NCBI RefSeq assembly: GCF_900005615.1
Contig: NZ_LN832559.1
Coordinates: forward strand, 1,456,837 to 1,520,836
Source: Paracoccus aminovorans
GTDB lineage: Bacteria > Pseudomonadota > Alphaproteobacteria > Rhodobacterales > Rhodobacteraceae
Direction of reading: 5' to 3'
DNA: 64,000 nucleotides
Both the position numbers and the translations under genes were made by a program. The notes beneath the pieces are model-generated. The model saw only the letters and a list, made by a program, of their open reading frames with translations. It did not search any database and was not told the origin of the DNA. Below are positions 16,743 through 25,709 of this stretch, in pieces; the first letter of the stretch is position 1; the number at the start of each line of letters is the position of its first letter.

Positions 16743-17996
16743 CTAGTTGCCCCATAGCGCGTTCCAGCCATCCTTGATCCGGCCCCAAGCCTTGTCGAGG
16801 CCGGTCAGCCCGCCGCCGACCTTGGCGCCAAGGCCCGCACCAAGACCCAGCTTGGCGCCCGCCTCGGCCCGCAGCTTGCCCTTCTTGTAGCCCGCCTCGG
16901 CCTCGGCGTCGGCCTGTGCGCCAATCGCGCCACTGACCTCGGCATTGATGACGATGCCGAAGTCCCAGTCGTCGCTCAGCGCGGTCGCGTCGTCGTTGAA
17001 CAGCCAGTTGTGGATCGACACGGCCGCGCGGCTGATGCGGGTCGGGGTGATGGCGAATTCGCCGCCGATCTTGCCCTCGACAAGATTGGCCGAGGCGCCA
17101 AGCTTGCCGCCCAGCGTTGCCTGCTCGGCCGTCAGCATCACTTCGCCCTTGGCCTCGGCTTCGGCCTTCAGCACCGCACCCTCGGCTTCGCCGCTCAGCA
17201 CACCGTCATCGGCGGATTCGATCTTGCCCGGCGCGCCATAGGCCGACGCCTTGGCATCGGCCGATGCCTCAAGGCCTTTGGAGGTCACCGATCCCTTGTA
17301 GCCGGCATCGGCCTCGGCCCCCAAGACTTGGCCGTCGCCCGAAAACAGCGAATCCGCGTCGCCGAAGCTGCCATCCGCGACCGAGACTTCGGCCTTGTCG
17401 GTGCGGTCGGACACCTCGGCGACAGTGAACTCGGCGTCCTTCCATTTGCCACGCCAGTCGTCGTCGACCTCGTGGGTGCCATCGGGGTTGCGCCGGGTAT
17501 AGCCCGAACGGATATATTCCCGAATGCCCCGGCGCCATTCCTCTTTGGTGCCGCCGTCCTCGGTCTTGCGTTCGGCCTGCCCGAATTCCCACTTCGGGCC
17601 TTCGTCTTCTTCTTTCTGCTCTGCGGGCGGGACCAGATGATTGGAGCCGATGCCCTGCAGATAGTTTTGCAGATCAAAGACCGCATTCGGGTCGGCCGCA
17701 TCAGGCCCTGCCGCGCCGCCGACCGGCGCCCAGGGTGCATTGGCCACGGGCTGCTCGGGCAGGCGCCACGGCGGGCCCTTCCACGGCTCGGGCGCCGGCT
17801 GGCCCCATTTGGTGAACAGGCTGGTATCGCTTTTCAGCATGTTCTGGGTCGGCGGCCGGCCCTCGGGGAATTGCGTCGTCGCGCCGGTAAAGGGCCACAG
17901 CGTCGGATCGTCCGCGCGGCACTGCGCAAAGGGCAGGGCCGCATCGCCGATCAGGATCGACGGTTTCGGCAGATTGCTTCCTCCGGGACCACCCAT
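16743..17996 (-). CDS. candidate VgrG-linked T6SS effector, Ala/Glu/Gly-rich (copy B)
   Basis: 417 aa, ten bases after the vgrG stop, with GAGG seven bases before the ATG. The N-terminal part (GSNLPKPSILIGDAALPF) differs from copy A. The central part is acidic (EQKEEDEGPKWEF) and the C-terminal half is Ala/Glu/Gly-rich. The last 90 residues are the best conserved with copy A (AKLGLGAGLGAKVGGGLTGL, KAWGRIKDGWNALW). A shared C-terminal module with variable N-termini suggests a common toxic or membrane-interacting tail on different delivery heads. Function is inferred from position only. Confidence 0.7.
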   Translation of the reverse strand: MGGPGGSNLPKPSILIGDAALPFAQCRADDPTLWPFTGATTQFPEGRPPTQNMLKSDTSLFTKWGQPAPEPWKGPPWRLPEQPVANAPWAPVGGAAGPDAADPNAVFDLQNYLQGIGSNHLVPPAEQKEEDEGPKWEFGQAERKTEDGGTKEEWRRGIREYIRSGYTRRNPDGTHEVDDDWRGKWKDAEFTVAEVSDRTDKAEVSVADGSFGDADSLFSGDGQVLGAEADAGYKGSVTSKGLEASADAKASAYGAPGKIESADDGVLSGEAEGAVLKAEAEAKGEVMLTAEQATLGGKLGASANLVEGKIGGEFAITPTRISRAAVSIHNWLFNDDATALSDDWDFGIVINAEVSGAIGAQADAEAEAGYKKGKLRAEAGAKLGLGAGLGAKVGGGLTGLDKAWGRIKDGWNALWGN

Positions 17997-18005
17997 GACG
18001 CGGCC

Positions 18006-20072
18006 TCAGTTCTGCGAAATCTTGTCGGCCTTGAGCCGGATGTGCTTGCCCTGAATGACCACGTCGCCCTCTTTTGACATGGTCAGCATCGCGTTCTCGC
18101 CGACCTTGATCGTCAGCTGATCGCCCACGCGGATATTGTGGATCTTGCCGATATCCGTATCCGCCCGGCCCCGCACGATCAGGCTGTGCGATTTGCCGAC
18201 GCTGGTCTGGAAGGTGTGCCCGACCATCACCGACTTGGCGGCACCGACGATTTCGGACGAGCCGACGCCGACGATCTCGGAGCGGTTCTTTTCCACGAAA
18301 AGCTGGTAGTTTCCCTTGGCGAAATTGAACGGGTCGGGGATTTTCAGCTTGCCAAGCGCCGCGCCGACCTTGTCGAAGATCAGCTTCGACTTGCTGCGCA
18401 ACAGGTCCGAAAGCGGGTTCTGACCCACAGCGATGGACATATTGCCCGCGATCAGCTCATCGTGATCGCCGCCGACCTCGATCGACTTGTCATTGCCCAC
18501 GACCTCGACCTGATCGTGGCCGACCTCCTTGGCGCGGTCGTTGAGGACTTCGATATTCATGTCCTTCTGGGCATGGACAAAGATCTCCTCCTCGCCCTGC
18601 TCATCCTCGAATCGCAGCTCGTTGAAGCCGCGCCCGGTGCCCTTGCCGTCATGCGTTTTGGTCCGGAAGGTCGAGCGGGTCTTGTGCTTGGGCAGCTCAT
18701 ACGGCACGCCATTCCTGCCATTGAAGACGTTCCCCGTGACCAGCGGCTTGTCCGGATCGCCTTCGAGGAACTCGACGACGACCTCCATGCCGATCCTGGG
18801 GATGACCATGCCGCCCCAGCCGGCGCCGGCCCAGTTCTGCGATACCCGGCAGCGCATCGAATGCGCCCCCGACAGGTCCCAGTGGAACCGCACCAGGATG
18901 CGGCCGAACGCGTCGCAGTCGATCTCGCCCTCGCCCACCACCATCGCCGTCTGCGGGCCGTGCACCACCGGCACCGCTGTCCGCCGCGGCGGCACCATCG
19001 GCGCCGTGTCCGGCATCAACGCGTAGGACCCGGTGAAGGCATAGCCGTCGCTGCCCTGGCCGCCCGAGCCATAAGCCTCGCTGACGAAATGATGGCTGGC
19101 CGAGAGGCACAGATAGGTCTCGCCCGTCCCCGGCACCGGATCGCCCGACAGCGTCACCCGACGCCCCGCCCGCAAGCTGGCGCAGTCGCCCACCGCGCGG
19201 TTCCTGCGATCCGCCCCGCGCTCCTGCGACGTCCGCAGCCCGGCCACGATCTTGCCCACATCCTGCGCGAGGTAATCTCCAGGATAATCAAAGCTCTCGA
19301 TGGCGCCTTGCGCATGGGCGGCGTCGCCCAGGCGGTCGGCCTCCATCGCCGCGTCGGGGGTCTTGAAATTGTAGTCGGTCAGCCGGATGGCGCCGGTGGT
19401 CAGGTTGCGCTCGGGCGACCAGTCCCAGAAATGCTCGCCCTCCGCCTGGTGGTGGCCGTCGTAGGACTTGTAGGGCCGGGCGCCGATGGTCTCATGCGCC
19501 AGCACGTCGTCGGTCAGGACCAAGGTGTGCGAGCCCATGGCGTGGCGGAAATGGAAGCTGATGCCCGCCCGCTCCATCTGCCGGCGGGCGAAATCGAGGT
19601 CGGATTCGCGGTATTGCACGGTGTATTCGAGGCTCGGGTAGTCCTGCGACAGCTGGAACTCGACCGCCGGGTCGCCGAGCTGGGCATAGTCGGCAAGCAG
19701 TTCGGTCAGGATCTGGATGACGGTTTTGTCGTGGAATATCCGCTGGTTGCGGCGGCGGGAGGCGAGCCAGAACCAGGGCCGCAGGGTCAGGTCGTAGCGG
19801 TGGCCGTTCTCGCCCACGCCGGCCCATCGCGCCTGGGTGACGATGCCGTCGAAGGGCTGGGGGCCGTCGCGGGTCTCGATCTCGACGGTGGCGTGGGTGC
19901 CGATGAGCTGGTCGAAGTCGAGGTCTGGGCGGGTGGCGAGCGCCTCGACGCGGTATTCGAACAGCTCGTTCAGGTGATCGCTGCCGTCGAAACGCAGCAG
20001 CGCCAGCGTGTCCGGGCCGAGGGCCGTGGTGAGGCGCCCGAGACGCTCGGACTGGCGCAGGGGGGCGTTCAT
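18006..20072 (-). CDS. vgrG: T6SS spike protein VgrG (copy B, complete)
   Basis: 688 aa. The start is the ATG at 20072, preceded by GGAGG eight bases upstream; an in-frame ATG 24 codons earlier lacks this. Domains in order are the gp27-like N-terminal region (LFEYRVEALA, WFWLASRRRNQRIFHD), the gp5-like OB fold and a C-terminal beta-helix of V-G repeats (EVGHDQVEVVGNDKSIEVGG). Residues about 160-490 match copy A throughout; the tail then diverges, starting within the codons after NELRFED. No enzymatic extension is present, so it depends on separately encoded cargo. It heads a leftward vgrG-effector-partner module. Confidence 0.95.
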   Translation of the reverse strand: MNAPLRQSERLGRLTTALGPDTLALLRFDGSDHLNELFEYRVEALATRPDLDFDQLIGTHATVEIETRDGPQPFDGIVTQARWAGVGENGHRYDLTLRPWFWLASRRRNQRIFHDKTVIQILTELLADYAQLGDPAVEFQLSQDYPSLEYTVQYRESDLDFARRQMERAGISFHFRHAMGSHTLVLTDDVLAHETIGARPYKSYDGHHQAEGEHFWDWSPERNLTTGAIRLTDYNFKTPDAAMEADRLGDAAHAQGAIESFDYPGDYLAQDVGKIVAGLRTSQERGADRRNRAVGDCASLRAGRRVTLSGDPVPGTGETYLCLSASHHFVSEAYGSGGQGSDGYAFTGSYALMPDTAPMVPPRRTAVPVVHGPQTAMVVGEGEIDCDAFGRILVRFHWDLSGAHSMRCRVSQNWAGAGWGGMVIPRIGMEVVVEFLEGDPDKPLVTGNVFNGRNGVPYELPKHKTRSTFRTKTHDGKGTGRGFNELRFEDEQGEEEIFVHAQKDMNIEVLNDRAKEVGHDQVEVVGNDKSIEVGGDHDELIAGNMSIAVGQNPLSDLLRSKSKLIFDKVGAALGKLKIPDPFNFAKGNYQLFVEKNRSEIVGVGSSEIVGAAKSVMVGHTFQTSVGKSHSLIVRGRADTDIGKIHNIRVGDQLTIKVGENAMLTMSKEGDVVIQGKHIRLKADKISQN

Positions 20073-20175
20073 GAAAAAGGCCTCCGGGGGGAATGGATCA
20101 AGAAAATCTGCGGGGAGTGTGCATGACCGGAACGGTGATGCCAAGACTGCAAGATTACCAAGCCCGCAAGATGGC

Positions 20176-20259
20176 GCGCGCGGTCACCAGCCGGTCACCA
20201 GAACCGGATTCGACCAGATTGCACGATCTTCGACGGTCCTGCACATTCGTGCCGCCAGG
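20176..20259 (+). repeat. short dispersed repeat, copy 2
   Basis: Matches the minus strand at 4391-4457 with scattered substitutions and a shared core (CCGGATTCGACCA, CTGCACATTCG). It sits about 100 bases upstream of vgrG copy B, next to the IS3 scar. Confidence 0.55.
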
Positions 20260-20298
20260 TGAGCTACTGCCTGATCGTTGGACAGATTTCCGGCCCGT

Positions 20299-20690
20299 CT
20301 AAGCTACTGCCTTCGCCTGCTGGTCGGTTTCGATCTGGTTGAAGTAGACCACGGCGGGCGGCTGTCCACCATGGGCGGCATGGGACCGCTGGTGGTTGTA
20401 GAAGGTGATCCAGCGACCGATTGCAGCCTTGGCCTGCGAGCCGGTCTCCCAGGCCTTCGTTCTGAAGATGCCAGGTCATCTGCCGGACGCCGTAGAAAGG
20501 CGTATCCAGGAACTGGCGGTCGATCAGTTGCATCAGACCCAGGTTCATCTCTGTTTCGCCCGTCGGTTCATGATAGAACGACGAGCGCGAGATCGACAGC
20601 AAGCGGCACTGCACGCCGACCGACAGCGCAGGATGGTCCCGCTCGATCATCCGCCGCCTCACTTTCCGGTCCACGGCTTGAGCTTGCGTG
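20299..20690 (-). pseudogene. IS3 OrfB transposase, catalytic core deleted
   Basis: The N-terminal part is recognisable (SVGVQCRLLSISRSSFYHEP, DTPFYGVRQMTWHLQNEG). The sequence then jumps directly, in another frame, to the extreme C-terminus (AWETGSQAKAAIGRWITFYN, GQPPAVVYFNQIET) ending at a stop at 20299. The DDE domain, roughly 150 residues, is gone, so transposition activity is lost. Confidence 0.85.
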
Positions 20691-20952
20691 ACAAAAAATC
20701 GTTGACGACAGCCAGTTCTCCGATCTTGGCATGCAGCGATCGGACCGTCTCCTCGTCCACCTCCACCGGCTTCCGACTGCCCCGCTCGAAGATATCCGCA
20801 GCGCCTTCCAACAGCGCTTTCTTCCATTGATGGATCATCGTCGGATGCACGCCGTATTCGGCCGCCAGCTCCGATACCGTGCGCTCGCCCTTCACGGCTT
20901 CCAATGCCACCCGCGCCTTGAAGCCCGCGTCATGGTTCCTGTGCTTCCTCAT
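20659..20952 (-). CDS. IS3-family OrfA
   Basis: 97 aa with the IS3 OrfA helix-turn-helix (KARVALEAVKGERTVSELA, YGVHPTMIHQWKKALLEG) and a leucine-zipper-like end. The overlap with orfB fits programmed frameshifting in this family. Intact but stranded next to a deleted orfB. Confidence 0.88.
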   Translation of the reverse strand: MRKHRNHDAGFKARVALEAVKGERTVSELAAEYGVHPTMIHQWKKALLEGAADIFERGSRKPVEVDEETVRSLHAKIGELAVVNDFLSRKLKPWTGK

Positions 20953-21173
20953 GTTCTGATCCCCTCGTCCTTGGAGACCAGCAGACGTCAGATCGTAGCT
21001 TCCGTCACTGGCCGATTTCCGGGGAGTAGTTCAACGGCCGGGATTTCCCATTGCGGGTCCATCAGCATAGCTGGGCGGCATGTCCAAGCCCGCCCCGACC
21101 CGCCGCCGCACCCTGAATCGGTTCGCCTGCCATGCTTCGCTGCGTGAGCGTGGCGTCTGCTGACCCGGGCCAT

Positions 21174-21206
21174 GAAAAAGGGCGGCGGGTCCATGCCCGC
21201 CGCCCC
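21174..21206 (-). terminator. terminator of the NCS2 permease gene
   Basis: A perfect 10-bp GC-rich stem (21180-21189 with 21196-21205) and six-base loop, followed on the minus strand by TTTTT, about 40 bases after the stop codon. Confidence 0.85.
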
Positions 21207-21247
21207 TTCCTGTCGCCGTCTCGCCCGTGGGCGGGCCGCGGAAGCGG

Positions 21248-22714
21248 TCAATGCCCGCCCGACGGGACCAGCGGAATTTCGTTGCCGTCGGCATCGAACA
21301 GCTTGCCGTTGACGAAATAGTCCCCGTCCTGGAATTGCGAGAGGTCGGAATAGCGGATCACCCGCTCGGCCGCGGCGCCGAAGACCGAGGGCTGGTCGGA
21401 GTTGCCGGTCCTGAGGTGGTTGAACATCAGGTTCAGCATGATCGCCATGATGGCCGACGAGCTGATGCCCGAATGGAAGATGGTCTGAACCCAGGTCGGG
21501 AAGTGGTGGTAGAATTCCGGCAGGACGATGGGCAGCGTGCCGAAGCCAAGCGAGGTCGCCACGATGATCAGGTTCATGTTGCCGGCATAGTCCACCTTGG
21601 CAAGCGTGCGGATGCCGCTGGCCGCGACCGTGCCGAACAGCACGATGCCCGCGCCGCCCAGGACCGGCATCGGGATCGCCGCGACCACGCGTCCCATCAC
21701 CGGCAGAAGCCCTAGCAGGACCAGGATCAGCCCGCCCGTGGCGACCACATAGCGGCTTTTCACCCCGGTGACGGCGACGAGGCCGACGTTCTGCGCGAAG
21801 GCGCTCTGCGTGAACGAGCCGACGATCGGCGCCAGCATGCTCGACAGCATGTCGGCGCGCAGCCCGTCGCCCAGGCGCTTCGAATCGACCTTGGTCTCGA
21901 CGATCTCGCCGACCGCGAAGATGTCGGCCGAGGTCTCGACCAGGGTCACCAGGATCACGATGAACATCGAGATCGTCGCCGCGACCCCGAAGGTCGGCCA
22001 GCCGAAGTGGAAGATGCTGGGCGCCGCGACCATCGGCCCGTTGCCGACCTGCGAGAAGTCGGTCATCCCCGTCGCATAGGCGATGGCGGTGCCGGCGATC
22101 AGCGCCAGCAGGATCGACAGCCGCGAGATGGTCGCGCTGCCGACCTTGCTGAGCAGCAGCACGATGGCCAGCGTCACCGCGGCAAGCATGATGTTGGCGA
22201 CGCTGCCGAAATCCTCGGCCCGGCTGTTGCCGCCCATGGCCCAGCGGCCGGCGACAGGCATCAGCGTCAGGCCGATGGTGGTGATCACGATGCCCGCGAC
22301 CAGGGGTGGAAAGAATCGCGTGATGCGCGAGAAGACCGGTGTGATCAGCAGGCCCAGGAACGAGGCCGCGATCACCGCGCCGAAGATGGCCTGGATGCCG
22401 CCGTTGGTCGAGATGGTGATCATCGTCGCGACGCCGGCGAAGGACACGCCCTGCACCAGGGGCAGCTGGCAGCCCAGGAAGGGCAGGCCCATGGTCTGCA
22501 GGATGGTCGCGACGCCCCCCGCGAACAGCGAGGCGGTGATCAGCAGGCCGATGTCGGACGGGCTGAGCCCGGCGGCCTGGCCGACGATCAGCGGCACGGC
22601 GACGATGCCGCCATACATGGTCAGGATATGCTGGATGCCGTAAGCCACATTGGCGAAAAGCCCCAGCTTGGCGTCCTCGGGCCTGGCCGGCACCGCGTCT
22701 TTGGTGGTCTCCAC
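21248..22714 (-). CDS. NCS2-family purine/urate:cation symporter
   Basis: 488 aa with about 13 hydrophobic segments. It is a nucleobase-ascorbate family transporter: the family core QNVGLVAVTGVKSRYV and an upstream Glu-containing ETSADIFAVGE segment are present. The GTG start follows GGGAGGAG by six bases. Gene context (5-hydroxyisourate hydrolase, 8-oxoguanine deaminase) favours urate or xanthine over uracil. A gap of about 210 bp separates it from the hydrolase gene, so it may have its own promoter. A strong terminator follows. Confidence 0.85.
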   Translation of the reverse strand: METTKDAVPARPEDAKLGLFANVAYGIQHILTMYGGIVAVPLIVGQAAGLSPSDIGLLITASLFAGGVATILQTMGLPFLGCQLPLVQGVSFAGVATMITISTNGGIQAIFGAVIAASFLGLLITPVFSRITRFFPPLVAGIVITTIGLTLMPVAGRWAMGGNSRAEDFGSVANIMLAAVTLAIVLLLSKVGSATISRLSILLALIAGTAIAYATGMTDFSQVGNGPMVAAPSIFHFGWPTFGVAATISMFIVILVTLVETSADIFAVGEIVETKVDSKRLGDGLRADMLSSMLAPIVGSFTQSAFAQNVGLVAVTGVKSRYVVATGGLILVLLGLLPVMGRVVAAIPMPVLGGAGIVLFGTVAASGIRTLAKVDYAGNMNLIIVATSLGFGTLPIVLPEFYHHFPTWVQTIFHSGISSSAIMAIMLNLMFNHLRTGNSDQPSVFGAAAERVIRYSDLSQFQDGDYFVNGKLFDADGNEIPLVPSGGH

Positions 22715-22927
22715 TGTATTCTCCTCCCTTTTTCGGTAGCCGGCGCCCTCTCCCGCGGGGCCTGGGCGGAATTCACCGGCATGGTGCCCGGATGGTTCCG
22801 CGGGAAAGATTGAGGCTGAGTAAAGATAGCATATAAAAGCCGCCGTGGTCCGGGTAGCGCGTCCCGGCCGCCGCCTCTTGACGAAGGCGGCGCGCCGGTC
22901 TCGGCCGTCGGAAAACGGCGACCGGAA

Positions 22928-23278
22928 TCAGCTGCCGCGATAGGTCGAATAGCCGTAGGGCGAAATCAGCAGCGGCACGTGGTAGTGGTCCTGTTCCGCC
23001 ATGCCGAAGCGCAGCGGCACCACGTCCAGGAAGCGCGGCTGCGCCGCCGCGTGGCCCTGGGCGTCGAGCCAGGCGCCGACATGGAACACCAGCTCATAGC
23101 TGCCAAGCTGGAATTCGGCCTCGGGCAGGATGTGCTTGTCGGTGCGGCCGTCGTGGTTGGTCACGGTTTCCGCGATCAGCCGCCGCTCGCCGTCCAGGCG
23201 GTAAAGCTCGATCCGCATGCCCTGGGCCGGGCTGCCGTTCGCGGTGTCCAGGACATGGGTGGTCAGATAGCCGGGCAT
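22928..23278 (-). CDS. uraH: 5-hydroxyisourate hydrolase (transthyretin-like)
   Basis: 116 aa from the ATG at 23278. It has the family's opening LTTHVLDTANGSPA, an internal DGR motif and the C-terminal signature SPYGYSTYRGS. It hydrolyses 5-hydroxyisourate, the uricase product, to OHCU on the way to allantoin. It lies 16 bases after the 8-oxoguanine deaminase gene, probably co-transcribed. No uricase or OHCU decarboxylase is in the window. Confidence 0.93.
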   Translation of the reverse strand: MPGYLTTHVLDTANGSPAQGMRIELYRLDGERRLIAETVTNHDGRTDKHILPEAEFQLGSYELVFHVGAWLDAQGHAAAQPRFLDVVPLRFGMAEQDHYHVPLLISPYGYSTYRGS

Positions 23279-23294
23279 TGTCGTCCTTTCCTTG

Positions 23295-24638
23295 TCAATT
23301 CGCCAGCCGCGCGATGGCACGGCGGGCCTGTTCGTTCAGGCGGTTCGGGTCCGCGGTCAGCAGGCGGTGGTCCTGGACCACGGGGCGGCCCTCGACATAG
23401 ACCGCGCGCGGCCGGATCGGCGCACAGAAGACCAGCGCCGCCACCGGGTCCCATTGCCCGGCCGCCGCCAGTTCCGAGACGTCCCACAGCACCAGGTCGG
23501 CCCGCTTGCCGGGTTCCAGCGAACCGATGTCGCTGCGGCCCAGCACCCGGGCGCCGCCCAGGGTCGCGATCTCCAACGCCTCGCGGGCGCCAAGCGCCGC
23601 CGGCCCGTCCTTCAGCCGCGCGACCAGCATGGCCTGCCGCGCCTCCAGCCCCAGGTGGCTGCAATCGTTGCTGGCCGAGCCGTCGACGCCCAGGCCGACC
23701 GGCACGCCGGCGTCGCGCATCTTGCGCACCGGGGCGATGCCCGAGGCCAGCCGCGCGTTCGAGCAGGGGCAATGCGCCACGCCGGTGCCGGTGCGGGCGA
23801 ACAGGTCGATCTCGCCATCGGACAGTTTCACGCAATGCGCGTGCCAGACGTCGTCGCCGGTCCAGCCCAGGCTTTCGGCGTAATCGCCGGGCAGCATGCC
23901 GAAGTTTTCCAGCGAATAGGCGATGTCCTCGTCGTTCTCGGCCAGGTGGGTGTGCAGGCGCACGCCCTTTTCCCGCGCCAGGATCGCCGCATCGCGCATC
24001 AGCTCGCGGCTGACCGAGAAGGGCGAGCAGGGCGCCAGCCCCACCTGCACCATGGCGCCGGGATTGGGATCGTGAAAGGCGGCGACCAGGCGCTCGCTGT
24101 CCTTCAGGATCGCGGCCTCGTCCTCGACCAGCGCGTCCGGGGGCAATCCGCCCTTGGATTCGCCGATGGACATGGCGCCGCGCGTCGCGGTGAAGCGGAT
24201 GCCGATTTCTGTGGCCGCATCGATGCTGTCGTCCAGCCGCGACCCGTTCGGGAACAGATACAGATGGTCCGACGAGCAGGTGCAGCCCGACAGCGCCAGT
24301 TCGGCCAGACCGATCCGGGCCGACAGCCGGATGTCCTCGGGCCCCATGCGGCCCCAGATCGGGTAGAGCGTGCGCAGCCAGCCGAACAGCGCGGCATCCT
24401 GCGCGGCCGGCACGGCCCGGGTCAGGGTCTGGAACAGATGGTGATGGGTGTTGACGAGGCCGGGGGTGACGACGCAGCCCCGCGCCTCGACGATCTCGAC
24501 ACCCTCGGCGGCCAGGCCGGTGCCGACGGCCGAGACGACCCCGCCCTCGACCAGCACGTCGCCGCCGGCGATCTCGCGCCGGGTGCCGTCCATGGTCACG
24601 ACCACGTCGGCGCCCCGGATGAGCAGGCGCCCGGTCAT
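23295..24638 (-). CDS. 8-oxoguanine deaminase (amidohydrolase superfamily)
   Basis: 447 aa with metal-binding residues NTHHHLFQTL, HTHLAEN and HAHCVKL, the late GLGVDGSASND segment (metal Asp), and a closing GKRADLVLWD. The overall pattern matches 8-oxoguanine deaminases of the TRZ/ATZ group rather than guanine deaminase. The product would be urate, which the downstream hydrolase pathway consumes after oxidation. Its ATG overlaps the stop of a 23-codon upstream ORF (ATGA). It follows bhcD by 108 bases on the same strand. Confidence 0.88.
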   Translation of the reverse strand: MTGRLLIRGADVVVTMDGTRREIAGGDVLVEGGVVSAVGTGLAAEGVEIVEARGCVVTPGLVNTHHHLFQTLTRAVPAAQDAALFGWLRTLYPIWGRMGPEDIRLSARIGLAELALSGCTCSSDHLYLFPNGSRLDDSIDAATEIGIRFTATRGAMSIGESKGGLPPDALVEDEAAILKDSERLVAAFHDPNPGAMVQVGLAPCSPFSVSRELMRDAAILAREKGVRLHTHLAENDEDIAYSLENFGMLPGDYAESLGWTGDDVWHAHCVKLSDGEIDLFARTGTGVAHCPCSNARLASGIAPVRKMRDAGVPVGLGVDGSASNDCSHLGLEARQAMLVARLKDGPAALGAREALEIATLGGARVLGRSDIGSLEPGKRADLVLWDVSELAAAGQWDPVAALVFCAPIRPRAVYVEGRPVVQDHRLLTADPNRLNEQARRAIARLAN

Positions 24639-24706
24639 CGGCGCGCCTCCCCGGAATGGGCGGCGGTCGCCCGCCGCCGGCCGCAGCCGGTTTCCCTGTC
24701 TTGCAT
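24635..24706 (-). CDS. possible 23-aa leader peptide coupled to the 8-oxoguanine deaminase gene
   Basis: The ATG at 24706 has a strong ribosome site (GGGGAGG). The frame is short and Arg-rich (CGRRRATAA) and its TGA overlaps the next ATG. A GC-rich hairpin (GCGGCG with CGCCGC, six-base loop) lies inside it. The arrangement fits a translationally coupled or attenuating leader. It could also be chance; no homologue is known to me. Confidence 0.4.
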   Translation of the reverse strand: MQDRETGCGRRRATAAHSGEARR

Positions 24707-24746
24707 CGTCCTATACCTCCCCAGTTTCAGGACGTGGTGGCGCGGG

Positions 24747-25709
24747 TCAGATTTCGACGGTTTGCGCCACGCCTTTTTCCTTCGCGATTTCCAGAACCTT
24801 GGCCGCGACAGCCAGGTCCTGCAAGCCGACGCCGGTGCCGTCGAAGATCGTCACCTCGGCATCGCCGCGGCCCGGATCGTCGCCCGCCACCACCGCGCCG
24901 AGTTCGCCGATCTGGTCCTCGGCGATCAGCCCGGCGGCGATGGCGTGCTGGCATTCGCCGATGCTGACCGACTGCGCGACCTCGTCGGTGAACACCCGCG
25001 CGCGCGCGACCAGCGCCGGGTCCAGCTCCTGCTTGCCCTTGGTGTCGGTGCCCATCGCGGCGATATGGGTCGGGCCCTTGACGTGCTCGTTCATCAAGAG
25101 GGGCGAGAAGGACGAGGTGATCGAGATGATCACGTCGGCCTCGGCCCCCAGCCGGTCCAGTTCGACCGCCTCGAAGGGCAGGCCCAGATCGGCCGCGGTC
25201 TCGGCCAGCCGGCCCAGCATCTCGGGATGCGGGTTCCAGCCGATGACCTTCTCGAATTGGTGCACCGCGGCCGCGGCCCGCATCTGGAACGCGGACTGGT
25301 GGCCGGCGCCGATCATGCCCAGCACCTTGGCGCCCTGGGGCGCCAGATACTTGATCGAGACCGCCGAGGCCGCCGCCGTGCGCAGCGCCGTCAGCAGGTT
25401 GCCGCCGATGGCCGCCGAGACCCGGCCGGTGTCCGGATCGAACAGGAACACCGTGGACTGGTGGTTGATCAGGTTGTGCTTCTGGTTGTTCGGCCAATAG
25501 CCGCCCGCCTTCAGCCCCAGCGTCAGGGCCGAGGCGTCGAAGCCGCCCTTGAAGCCATAGAGCGCATCCTCGTGGCCGATGGCCTCGCGCACCACGGGAA
25601 AGTTGTAGGCCTTGCGACGGGCCATCGAGGCGAAGATCGCCTCGATGGCCTCGAAGGCCGCCTCGGGGGTCATCAGGCCCGCGATTTCCTTTTCGGCAAC
25701 GACGAACAT
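24747..25709 (-). CDS. bhcD: iminosuccinate reductase, beta-hydroxyaspartate cycle
   Basis: 320 aa of the ornithine cyclodeaminase/mu-crystallin fold. The Rossmann motif is MIGAGHQSAFQMRA. Also seen are the substrate-side Lys in KAGGYWPNNQ and the TDTKGKQELD segment. In the cycle it reduces iminosuccinate to L-aspartate with NADH, regenerating the amino donor used by BhcA. The start overlaps the bhcC stop by one base (TGATG). Identity rests on fold plus membership of the full bhcABCD set; alone it would be called an ornithine cyclodeaminase-family protein. Confidence 0.93.
   Translation of the reverse strand: MFVVAEKEIAGLMTPEAAFEAIEAIFASMARRKAYNFPVVREAIGHEDALYGFKGGFDASALTLGLKAGGYWPNNQKHNLINHQSTVFLFDPDTGRVSAAIGGNLLTALRTAAASAVSIKYLAPQGAKVLGMIGAGHQSAFQMRAAAAVHQFEKVIGWNPHPEMLGRLAETAADLGLPFEAVELDRLGAEADVIISITSSFSPLLMNEHVKGPTHIAAMGTDTKGKQELDPALVARARVFTDEVAQSVSIGECQHAIAAGLIAEDQIGELGAVVAGDDPGRGDAEVTIFDGTGVGLQDLAVAAKVLEIAKEKGVAQTVEI

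Larger units (their letters stand above)
20275..20965 (-). mobile_element. IS3-family insertion sequence with internal deletion
   Basis: orfA is intact, while orfB retains only its two ends. I could not pair convincing terminal inverted repeats, so the limits are approximate. Confidence 0.75.

Noticed and set aside
18138..20126. A 662-codon open frame opposite vgrG copy B
   Set aside because: Antisense shadow of a high-GC gene; no ribosome site or family motifs.
20275..21030. Similar TGGxCxGATTTCCGG sequences near 20279 and 21007 as IS3 terminal repeats
   Set aside because: They are in direct, not inverted, orientation, so they do not define the element ends.
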